From JBDHUV01 sp039809365 (GTDB taxonomy: Bacteria; Patescibacteriota; Microgenomatia; Levybacterales; GWA1-39-11), in the NCBI GenBank assembly GCA_039809365.1, contig JBDHUV010000015.1, forward strand, positions 1 to 11,993: a stretch of 11,993 bases of DNA. The letters are read 5' to 3'. Shown piece by piece: positions 5,742 to 11,325 of this stretch. Within the stretch, counting starts at the first letter, position 1; every line of letters begins with the position of its first letter. Under the pieces are notes generated by a model. The model was not told the origin of the DNA and did no database searches. It saw only the letters and a program-made list of their open reading frames with translations. Position numbers and translations under genes: made by a program.

Positions 5742-5996
5742 ATGCCTACAAAAAAGAAAAGAACAAAAGAAACATTTCGAGTATCAGGACAAGACTTAGT
5801 AGATAAAGTTAAACAACTTCTTCACGAAGGAAATATACGTAAAATTACTATTTTAGATAAAAATGGCAGAGAGATTGTTAAATTCCCGCTTACATTTGGT
5901 GTAGTAGGAGTTGCTGCTGCTCCTGTAGTAGCTGCTGTTGGTGCTATTGCAGCACTTATTACTGAGTGTACAATTGCAGTTGAAAGAGAAGAATAG
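5742..5996 (+). CDS. DUF4342 domain protein
   Basis: An 84-aa protein with the whole DUF4342 pattern. A basic N-terminus is followed by FRVSGQDLVDKVKQLLHEGN (about residues 12-31) and the beta-strand pair IRKITILDKNGREIVKFP. A glycine/alanine-rich hydrophobic stretch, GVVGVAAAPVVAAVGAIAAL (about 53-72), comes next, then a short CTIAVERE tail. The hydrophobic stretch could be one membrane helix or a buried hairpin. The function of DUF4342 is not known; in longer family members the domain can follow a UBA-like region, absent here. It appears monocistronic with its own leaderless-type promoter. The 9-16 Lys/Arg residues at the N-terminus would suit contact with nucleic acid or lipid head groups, but that is inference. 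Confidence 0.83.
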   Translation: MPTKKKRTKETFRVSGQDLVDKVKQLLHEGNIRKITILDKNGREIVKFPLTFGVVGVAAAPVVAAVGAIAALITECTIAVEREE

Positions 5997-6062
5997 CCTC
6001 TAAGTATCTCTTTATTAAATCCTAGAACACTTTTCCTATATTTAAAAATAACCTTATAAATG

Positions 6063-6092
6063 AAAAACCCCTCCAGTGTGAAACTGGAGGGG
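6063..6092 (-). terminator. Intrinsic terminator of the 250-nt RNA
   Basis: On the minus strand CCCCTCCAG (6092-6084 as read) pairs perfectly with CTGGAGGGG (6076-6068) around a seven-base loop, followed directly by TTTTT (6067-6063). The plus-strand side has no T-run, so it acts on minus-strand transcription. Confidence 0.88.
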
Positions 6093-6120
6093 TCGCGATG
6101 ATGCCTGCTCGGTGTTGTGC

Positions 6121-6150
6121 CTAGCTGGCACTGAACTTCCTGGTGACCAT
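6121..6150 (-). CDS. Possible nine-codon ORF inside the structured RNA
   Basis: On the minus strand AAGGAGG (6163-6157) lies six bases before an ATG (6150) that opens MVTRKFSAS and a TAG stop. The Shine-Dalgarno match is complete, but its end and the start codon are folded into hairpin H6, and the stop falls in the loop of H7. It might be a regulated leader-type peptide, or the AAGGAGG may merely mimic a ribosome site. The alternative GTG at 6157 runs on through the terminator and is not credible. Confidence 0.3.
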   Translation of the reverse strand: MVTRKFSAS

Positions 6151-6318
6151 TGGCCACCTCCTTCTGTAGAGCTGACGACGACGATTTGTAATTATTATAT
6201 AATTACGCGACTAAGTCACCACTGACTCCTTTCGTTGAGGAGGGCATGCCCTCCAACGGCTCTCCTGCAATAGGAGAGTGGGAATCCCGGATTTCCCGGT
6301 TCCCCGACAATACGATGC

Positions 6319-6347
6319 ATTATATATCCCATAATACTATTTGTCAA
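6319..6347 (-). promoter_or_regulatory. Full-consensus sigma70 promoter of the 250-nt RNA
   Basis: On the minus strand TTGACA (6347-6342) and TATAAT (6324-6319) are separated by exactly 17 bp, a perfect match in both boxes and spacing. It is the best promoter in the window and predicts strong transcription leftward from about 6312. It is divergent from, and close to, the 6409 gene promoter. Confidence 0.88.
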
Positions 6348-6374
6348 TAGAGTAAAATATATTAGCCTTTTTTC

Positions 6375-6402
6375 TTGTGAAATATATTTTTGAGTATATA
6401 AT
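6375..6402 (+). promoter_or_regulatory. Promoter of the first hydrolase gene, predicted leaderless
   Basis: TTGTGA (6375-6380, four of six) and a perfect TATAAT (6397-6402) are 16 bp apart. Six bases separate the -10 from the ATG at 6409. No Shine-Dalgarno site is present. Confidence 0.6.
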
Positions 6403-6408
6403 AGATAT

Positions 6409-7563
6409 ATGAAGTGGATTATTATAGGGATTGTTCTTTGTATTGTCTTGGGAAGTATTGGAGTATATTTTTATGTCAGGAGTAATAATATCGAAAGTCC
6501 TATAGGTAAAACAATTGATAAGATTGTAGAGAAACCTCTTGAAAAATATTCTTTTAAAAATCTCAAAGAAACTTCTTTTACTCCAAGCAAAATATATATT
6601 GGAAAAGAACTAAAGAAAGGAGATACATTTGTATCTTATGAATTTTCCTACTGCATGGATAAAATGTTTGCATCAGATACTGTATCTGGTACTAAACAAA
6701 ATTCTCCTCATTGTACACCAGGTACGTATGTAACAGGACTTATCAATATTCCGAAAGAAAAGGGAGAGTATCCAGTGCTTGTTATGTATAGAGGATTTGT
6801 TCCAAGAGAGCAGTATACTCCAGGTGAAGGAACAAGACGTACTGCTGAAGAGTTTGCAAGAAATGGATTTATTACACTTGCTCCGGATTTCTTAGGTTAT
6901 GGAGGTTCAGATATTGGATCAACAGATTCTTTAGAAGATAGATTTCAAACATATCCTACTGCACTTACATTACTTGCCTCAATCCCTTCTTTAAATAGTG
7001 CTCTTGAAGATTTCTCTCAAGCGCAGTTGAGTATTACTCCAACAGGCACTAGAAAGGAAGTTCAAGACTTTGAACCAATAACAGGAGTAAAAGCAGATAC
7101 AGAAAAAGTAGGGATCTGGGGGCATAGCAATGGAGGGCATATTGCCCTTTCTACTCTTGCAATTAGTGGTAAAAATATTCCTACTGTATTATGGAACCCA
7201 GTAACAAAACCATTCCCCTACAGTATTTTATATTTTACCGATGAATTTGATGATGAAGGGAAAGCTCTCCGTAAAGTTGTTGCAGATTTTGAACAAAATT
7301 ATGATGTATTTGAGTATTCTCCTTCAAAATATTATAGCTGGATCAATGCTCCTATACAGCTTCACCAAGCTATAGATGATGAAGCGGTACCTGTACGGTG
7401 GAGTGATCAATTTGTAGACTCAATGGAAAAAGAGGATAAAGATGTTGAGTATTTTAAATACCCAGGTGAAAATCATAATTTCAATCTTGGATCATGGGAT
7501 AAAGCTATGGAAAGAAGTATTGATTTTTATACAGATCAGTTCTCAGACGAGTCTCAGCAATGA
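6409..7563 (+). CDS. Membrane-anchored alpha/beta hydrolase (S9/dienelactone-hydrolase-like)
   Basis: An N-terminal hydrophobic segment (residues 4-22) with few positive residues before it suggests a signal anchor, placing the catalytic domain outside the membrane. The triad is readable: Ser240 in GHSNGGH, Asp324 in AIDDEAVP, His356 in PGENHNF. The oxyanion-hole segment reads YRGFVP where HGG/HGY is common. The domain pattern is that of prolyl-oligopeptidase-type or dienelactone-hydrolase-like esterases; the substrate may be an ester or short peptide. C82 and C102 are suitably placed for a disulfide, consistent with an extracytoplasmic location. It is related to the 9064-10128 protein but has a 20-30 residue extra loop before the core and another before the nucleophile. 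It is monocistronic, ending in TGA. Confidence 0.85.
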   Translation: MKWIIIGIVLCIVLGSIGVYFYVRSNNIESPIGKTIDKIVEKPLEKYSFKNLKETSFTPSKIYIGKELKKGDTFVSYEFSYCMDKMFASDTVSGTKQNSPHCTPGTYVTGLINIPKEKGEYPVLVMYRGFVPREQYTPGEGTRRTAEEFARNGFITLAPDFLGYGGSDIGSTDSLEDRFQTYPTALTLLASIPSLNSALEDFSQAQLSITPTGTRKEVQDFEPITGVKADTEKVGIWGHSNGGHIALSTLAISGKNIPTVLWNPVTKPFPYSILYFTDEFDDEGKALRKVVADFEQNYDVFEYSPSKYYSWINAPIQLHQAIDDEAVPVRWSDQFVDSMEKEDKDVEYFKYPGENHNFNLGSWDKAMERSIDFYTDQFSDESQQ

Positions 7564-7568
7564 GATAT

Positions 7569-7598
7569 TTGACAACCAATCCTATAATGTGCTATCAT
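7569..7598 (+). promoter_or_regulatory. Promoter reading into the 7600-8016 noncoding region
   Basis: TTGACA (7569-7574) and an extended -10, TGC-TATCAT (7590-7598), are 18 bp apart, starting six bases after the stop of the hydrolase gene. A TATAAT at 7583-7588 lies too close to this -35. No protein gene begins within 400 bases downstream, so the transcript should be a noncoding RNA. Confidence 0.6.
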
Positions 7599-7683
7599 TT
7601 TGAGCGTACTTAAGTAGAAGCTCATTTAAATAAAAAAGTACTATAGCACTTATTACTTAAGATAGTAATTCAGTATCTTGGGT

Positions 7684-7768
7684 GGGAGGCTTGGTGGTCT
7701 ATCTATAAATTTATTCTCCCGACTAGTCCTCGGGACCTTGCTCTTTTCATGTTTAGATAGGCTACCAA
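7684..7768 (+). ncRNA. Structured RNA element with long G.U-containing stem
   Basis: Bases 7691-7705 pair along all 15 positions with 7754-7768, including two G.U pairs (7696 with 7763, 7698 with 7761). In minus-strand RNA those two become A.C mismatches, so the plus strand is the likely RNA. Inside, TCCCGA (7717-7722) pairs with TCGGGA (7730-7735). GGGAG at 7684-7688, just outside the long stem, can instead pair with CTCCC (7716-7720), so two exclusive folds exist. The 7569-7598 promoter could drive it. No terminator follows directly, and no known class is recognised. Confidence 0.5.
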
Positions 7769-7834
7769 CTGTCTTACTCAAGAGAATGTAACTCACGCAG
7801 TAGCAAAGGGTATATTATTAATCTCCTCGTTAAA

Positions 7835-7862
7835 TTGAAATTCGCAGTTTTATATATATAAT
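7835..7862 (+). promoter_or_regulatory. Promoter of the 7869-8016 small RNA
   Basis: TTGAAA (7835-7840) and a perfect TATAAT (7857-7862) are 16 bp apart, giving a predicted start near 7869. No start codon with a downstream frame of any length follows at leaderless distance. Confidence 0.65.
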
Positions 7863-7868
7863 GTTTTC

Positions 7869-8016
7869 TTTGTTCCTGTGTGATAAGTCCAAGGTGGACA
7901 TGAAGCGCACTGGTATAGTGAGAAAGGTGACTACCGTGAAGAAGTCCAGTCGCTTTCTTGGAGTGGTAGGATAGGCTCTGTCGTGGGCAGTTCGTGTTTA
8001 CGAGCTTGCCCTTTTT
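7869..8016 (+). ncRNA. Small RNA of about 150 nt, unassigned
   Basis: The unit runs from a good promoter to a strong terminator without a credible ORF. It contains GTCCA/TGGAC (7888-7900 region) and an arm in which CTACC near 7931 pairs with GGTAG near 7964. Within that arm AAGAA-type and TTCTT-type segments pair further. It does not match the conserved cores of SRP RNA or tmRNA that I can recall; 6S RNA cannot be excluded by eye. A trans-acting sRNA is the simplest reading. It converges on the 8027-8326 gene, whose stop lies only 11 bases beyond its T-run. Confidence 0.55.
7985..8016 (+). terminator. Intrinsic terminator of the small RNA
   Basis: GGGCAG-TTCGT (7985-7995) pairs with ACGAG-C (8000-8005) and TGCCC (8007-8011), giving eleven pairs with a single bulged T at 8006 and a GTTT loop. 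TTTTT follows at 8012-8016. The other strand has no T-run, so it works only rightward. Confidence 0.82.
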
Positions 8017-8026
8017 CATTCAGAAA

Positions 8027-8326
8027 TTAGCCGAGTTTTGTACCTACGAAATCTATTTTTGGAAGAGTTTTGCGGATTTCTCCCCAGAATTTATCTGCAA
8101 GCTGATTAGCATATTTGCCGTATTGTCCTCCTTCAGAAGCTCTACAGAGTTTAGTCTCCCAATCTCTGGCTATTTCTACAATTTGTGATCCTACTGAGTT
8201 AAATTCAGTTTCCCACTTTTCAGGTTGTTCTACATATTGATCATGAATTTCTTGGAACTTTTCAAAAAGTTCAATATTGTTCTGGATCATAAAATTATAA
8301 TATTCTTTGTATTTTGCTTTTGCCAT
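8027..8326 (-). CDS. Unrecognised 99-aa cytoplasmic protein
   Basis: A 99-residue charged, mostly helical protein with no membrane segment. The N-terminus is basic (AKAKYKEYYNFM), the middle is acidic with IVEIARDWETKLC at about residues 50-62, and the end has KYANQLADKFWGEIRKTLPK (about 71-90). Conserved-looking aromatic positions (W, F, Y) suggest a folded small domain, and the composition resembles small uncharacterised proteins of CPR genomes, but I cannot name a family. The start is the ATG at 8326; no Shine-Dalgarno site is seen. A TAGAAT box ends ten bases upstream, with no clear -35. It is divergent from the 8405 gene. Confidence 0.68.
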   Translation of the reverse strand: MAKAKYKEYYNFMIQNNIELFEKFQEIHDQYVEQPEKWETEFNSVGSQIVEIARDWETKLCRASEGGQYGKYANQLADKFWGEIRKTLPKIDFVGTKLG

Positions 8327-8368
8327 ACGAGCTCTTATTCTAGCAAATACACTCTAAAATTACCTATA

Positions 8369-8397
8369 TTGAAAAAATAGCTATAGTTAAGTATCAT
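8369..8397 (+). promoter_or_regulatory. Promoter of the 220-aa gene, predicted leaderless
   Basis: TTGAAA (8369-8374, five of six) and TATCAT (8392-8397, five of six) are 17 bp apart, and the -10 ends seven bases before the ATG at 8405. A GGAG at 8400-8403 is only one base from the ATG and cannot act as a Shine-Dalgarno site. Confidence 0.65.
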
Positions 8398-8404
8398 TCG
8401 GAGT

Positions 8405-9067
8405 ATGAAAGAAGTACCACAACACAGCGGAGAGCCTGAAGACAGAGATGTAAGTATGGAGGATATTAAGGATGCTCTTCTCAGGCAGGGAATAATACCA
8501 CGATGGGATTTAGGTGAGGATTTGCCTATGATATTTCCTCAAATCCCAGTAAACAAATATCTTGAAAAGACAGATAAAGGGGAGATTCTCTCTCAAAAAG
8601 GGAGAGAATTAGGTATTGATACACTAAAAACATTTGCAATCCACAGTACAGAGATAAAAGATTATCTCAATGTCCGTGGTAAACAAGATGAATATAAAAA
8701 TTCTCCGGAGGATCTTGAATTGCAGTATATGCGAGAGAAGATGTTAGATATATTTGTATTACATGCAGATAAAATAACCCAATTTGTAGATTATCAGATA
8801 ATTTTAGAAGTATTAAATAATCTTCCATTAACACGAGGACCTGTGGATAGTGTAAAACAGAATATTCCATTCTTATCTGAAAAGTATAATCGTAGACAAG
8901 TGAAAGAGATGATTGAAGCAGGAGGTGAACCACAAAATGAGGATTCTTTGCCTACAGGAGGGCAGATTGCTGAGTATATTCTTTTTGAGTCGCACCAAGA
9001 TGATATGATAGATACTTCACAAGGAGTTGATATAAGACTAAGACAGGGGAAAATAAATAAAATATGA
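8405..9067 (+). CDS. Unrecognised 220-aa acidic protein, coupled to a hydrolase
   Basis: I do not recognise this protein. It is soluble, acidic and without a signal peptide or membrane helix. Visible stretches include DVSMEDIKDALLRQGIIPRW (about residues 15-34) and a helical middle, LQYMREKMLDIFVLHADKIT (about 106-125). Near the end, LPTGGQIAEYILFESHQDD (about 182-200) follows. The last codons overlap the next gene as ATGA (9064-9067), so the two are translated together and may act together. One is cytoplasmic and the other anchored outside the membrane, so the shared role is not obvious. The promoter is of the leaderless type. Confidence 0.72.
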   Translation: MKEVPQHSGEPEDRDVSMEDIKDALLRQGIIPRWDLGEDLPMIFPQIPVNKYLEKTDKGEILSQKGRELGIDTLKTFAIHSTEIKDYLNVRGKQDEYKNSPEDLELQYMREKMLDIFVLHADKITQFVDYQIILEVLNNLPLTRGPVDSVKQNIPFLSEKYNRRQVKEMIEAGGEPQNEDSLPTGGQIAEYILFESHQDDMIDTSQGVDIRLRQGKINKI

Positions 9068-10128
9068 AAAAAGTTATCGTATTATTACTTGTTATTCTTG
9101 GGATTAGTAGTATTTTTGTATTTAAATCTTCCTTTTATAAGAACAATATTTCAAAAAAAACTCTTGAAAACATACAAGACAAAGGGGGAGAGATTGTTGC
9201 TCAAGTTCATCCACTTTCAATAGAAGCTCTTCGAAAAGGTGAGTACCCAGGTAGTGATATAACTATTGAACAAGAACTTGATCCTGGTTCTGATTACGTG
9301 CGATATATTGCTTCATATAAATCTGAGGGTCTTAAAATTTATGGATTACTCACAATCCCTACTACTCAAAAACCTTCTACTGGGTGGCCAATTATCATAT
9401 TCAATCATGGATATATTGCCCCATCTGAGTACAGGACAACTGAACGATATGTAGCATATCAAGATGCATTTGCAAGAAATGGGTATATAACATTTAAATC
9501 AGATTATCGAGGGCATGGAAACTCTGAAGGTGTTGCCCGAGGAGGATATGGAAATAATGACTATACAATTGATGTATTGAATGCACTTGCTAGTGTCAAA
9601 CGCCTTCATGATCCCCGTAACCCAAGTTTACTTATTGCTGATCCAAATAGAGTAGGATTTTGGGGTCATTCTATGGGTGGTTTTATAACATTACGGAGTA
9701 TGGTAGTGAGAAAAGATATAAAAGCTGGAGTAATATGGGCAGGTGTTGTTGCTGATTATCCAGAGTTGATTAATAATTGGCGTAGGCGTATTTCCCCAAG
9801 CCAGCCAATTCCTTCTCCTGCGAAAAGGTGGAGGGATATTTTGACACAGGAGTATGGAGAACCAAATAATAACGATCCGTTATGGAAAAGTATCTCTGCA
9901 AATAATTATCTTTCAGATATCTCAGGTTCTGTACAACTTCATCACGGTACAGCTGATACTTCAGTTCCAGTTGAGTTTTCTCAACAACTTGAGAATCAGT
10001 TAAAATTTGCTGGAAAGACTGTTGAGTATTATGAATATCCAGGAGATGACCATAATCTTACTGCAAATTTTAATACTGCAATTCAGAGATCTTTAGATTT
10101 TTTTGATACCTACGTAAAAAACAATTAG
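9064..10128 (+). CDS. Membrane-anchored alpha/beta hydrolase, second paralogue
   Basis: A signal anchor (KKVIVLLLVILGISSIFVF, residues 2-20) precedes an extracytoplasmic alpha/beta hydrolase domain of the S9/dienelactone-hydrolase type. The triad is Ser203 in GHSMGG, Asp298 in HHGTADTSVP and His330 in PGDDHNL. The oxyanion segment FNHGYIAP fits the family better than in the first paralogue. DYRGHGNSEG (about residues 147-156) is the usual strand-4 motif. Length is 354 aa. It likely cleaves esters or peptides at the cell surface; no substrate can be named. The start overlaps the previous stop (ATGA), implying termination-reinitiation, and no Shine-Dalgarno site is present. It shares the fold, anchor and motif order with the 6409-7563 protein, about 1.5 kb away. 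Confidence 0.88.
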   Translation: MKKVIVLLLVILGISSIFVFKSSFYKNNISKKTLENIQDKGGEIVAQVHPLSIEALRKGEYPGSDITIEQELDPGSDYVRYIASYKSEGLKIYGLLTIPTTQKPSTGWPIIIFNHGYIAPSEYRTTERYVAYQDAFARNGYITFKSDYRGHGNSEGVARGGYGNNDYTIDVLNALASVKRLHDPRNPSLLIADPNRVGFWGHSMGGFITLRSMVVRKDIKAGVIWAGVVADYPELINNWRRRISPSQPIPSPAKRWRDILTQEYGEPNNNDPLWKSISANNYLSDISGSVQLHHGTADTSVPVEFSQQLENQLKFAGKTVEYYEYPGDDHNLTANFNTAIQRSLDFFDTYVKNN

Positions 10129-10170
10129 ACAAATCATTAGTTAAATTAATCCTTGTTATTATCCTATAAT

Positions 10171-10199
10171 TTGATTGTTTTATGCCTACATGGTAAAAT
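10171..10199 (+). promoter_or_regulatory. Extended -10 promoter of the C39-like gene, predicted leaderless
   Basis: TTGATT (10171-10176) and TAAAAT (10194-10199) are 17 bp apart, with TGG directly before the -10 forming an extended -10 element. Six bases separate it from the ATG at 10206. No Shine-Dalgarno site is present. Confidence 0.68.
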
Positions 10200-10205
10200 T
10201 GAGCG

Positions 10206-11312
10206 ATGAAAAAATACATTATTGCATCTATTGCTTTCATTCTCTTGCTTGTCATATCTCTTACTCTTTTTTTTGTAATGAAACCAGAAAAGAAGGTTGA
10301 GTTTACGCAAAAGCATACACAAAACATATCTTCTCCCTCTGGAGCTCAGGAAGAAAAGGTAATGGTAAAAACACCACTTCAATCCTATGTAATTCCTTCA
10401 GCATCCTATGTTTCTCAGACATTTAATAATTGTGGACCAGCTACTTTATCTATGGCCTTATCATACTTTGGACAACACATCACTCAAGATGAACTGCGTG
10501 AACAGATGAGGCCTTTTAATAATCCTGGAGGAGGAAATGATGATAAATCAGTATTTGCTTCAGAGTTTGTTGAGTATGGTCATAAATATGGAATGTTGGG
10601 CATTGCACGTCCAAATGGAACTTCTGAGTTATTAAAGACATTTATTGCAAATGATATCCCTGTTATTGTCCGAACATGGTTACATCCTCATGAAGATATT
10701 GGTCATTTTAGAATCGTACGAGGATATGACGATACAAAAGGAGTGTTTATTCAAGACGATTCATATGAGGGGCGTAATCTGGAGTATACCTATTCAACAT
10801 TTGACGAAATATGGAAACCATTTAATTATGGATATATAGTTATTTATCCATCAGAAAAGCAAGAAGTTGTTGAGAAAATTGTTGGACAAGATATAGATGA
10901 AAATGTTGCATATAAGAATGCTTTAGAGCGTGCAAATACTAATTTAGCAGCGAGTCCAAATAGTGTGTATGATCTTTTTAATGCTTCAACAGCATATTAT
11001 CATTTAGGAAACCCACAAAAAAGTGTAGAGTATTATGAGAAAGCACAGTCACAATCACTCCCTCCACGAATGTTGTGGTATCAATATGAGCCTCTCAAAG
11101 CATATCTTGATATAAAAGACTATGAGCGGGTGTTTGCATTAACTGATTGGATTATTACAAATAACAATATCGCATTTTCAGAAATGTATATATTACGGGG
11201 CAAAGCATACTTAGCACAAGGAAATAAAGATGCTGCCAGGGCTGAATTTGAGAAAGCAGTGTATTATAATAAGAATCTGACTATAGCAAAAGAAGCGTTA
11301 AATAGTTTATAG
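10206..11312 (+). CDS. Anchored C39-like papain-fold protein with TPR tail
   Basis: Residues 4-24 form a signal anchor, followed by a low-complexity linker to about 60. The next domain is Peptidase_C39_2-like. It has VSQTFNNCGPATLSMALSYF (about 69-88) with the oxyanion Gln71 and catalytic Cys76, then His167 in IGHFRIVRGYDD, then Asp184 or Asp185 in IQDDSYEG. Residues of about 235-368 form at least two or three tetratricopeptide-like helix pairs, including AYYHLGNPQKSVEYYEKA and AYLAQGNKDAARAEFEKA. The likely role is extracytoplasmic peptide cleavage, with the TPRs holding a partner or substrate. There is no ABC transporter domain, so it is not a classic bacteriocin exporter. It is followed 13 bases later by trhO. 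Confidence 0.85.
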   Translation: MKKYIIASIAFILLLVISLTLFFVMKPEKKVEFTQKHTQNISSPSGAQEEKVMVKTPLQSYVIPSASYVSQTFNNCGPATLSMALSYFGQHITQDELREQMRPFNNPGGGNDDKSVFASEFVEYGHKYGMLGIARPNGTSELLKTFIANDIPVIVRTWLHPHEDIGHFRIVRGYDDTKGVFIQDDSYEGRNLEYTYSTFDEIWKPFNYGYIVIYPSEKQEVVEKIVGQDIDENVAYKNALERANTNLAASPNSVYDLFNASTAYYHLGNPQKSVEYYEKAQSQSLPPRMLWYQYEPLKAYLDIKDYERVFALTDWIITNNNIAFSEMYILRGKAYLAQGNKDAARAEFEKAVYYNKNLTIAKEALNSL

Positions 11313-11325
11313 CTTATTTATTTGT

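Larger units (their letters stand above)
6063..6312 (-). ncRNA. Highly structured RNA of about 250 nt, unassigned
   Basis: Between a perfect promoter and a perfect terminator, the minus strand folds into consecutive hairpins. H1 is 6304-6280 (GGGAA and CCGG pairs). H2 is CTCTCCT/AGGAGAG (6278-6260). H3 is a 16-base perfect palindrome (6254-6239) extended by CGTTG/CAACG. H4 is AGTCA/TGACT (6227-6214). H5 is GTAATTA/TAATTAC (6206-6188). H6 is GGTGGCC/GGTCACC (6158-6142), with a G.U that exists only in minus-strand RNA. H7 is GTGCC/GGCAC (6131-6117). No ORF longer than nine codons fits the signals. No downstream minus-strand gene exists for it to control in cis. It does not read as tmRNA, SRP RNA, 5S or a convincing RNase P RNA. 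A trans-acting regulator or structural RNA is likely. Confidence 0.65.

Noticed and set aside
5822..6157. 111-codon minus-strand frame starting at GTG 6157
   Set aside because: It would read through a strong terminator and then antisense through the DUF4342 gene, and its GTG overlaps the AAGGAGG itself.
6063..6312. RNase P RNA
   Set aside because: GGGAAATCCGGG and ACAGAA resemble conserved RNase P segments, but the first is the loop side of a local hairpin, the two cannot form the P4 helix convincingly, and the 5' and 3' ends do not pair. A covariance search would settle it.
7583..7588. TATAAT as the -10 partner of TTGACA at 7569-7574
   Set aside because: The spacer would be only eight bases; the extended TATCAT at 7593-7598 with 18 bp fits instead.
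7600..8016. tmRNA or SRP RNA in the 400-base noncoding stretch
   Set aside because: No tRNA-like ends with a TTCGA loop and CCA, no alanine-type tag ORF, and no GGAAGG...AGCAGCC type SRP apex on either strand.
7774..8019. 81-codon minus-strand frame
   Set aside because: Its start lies inside the terminator hairpin of the plus-strand small RNA and it covers that RNA and its promoter; no ribosome site and no protein-like pattern.
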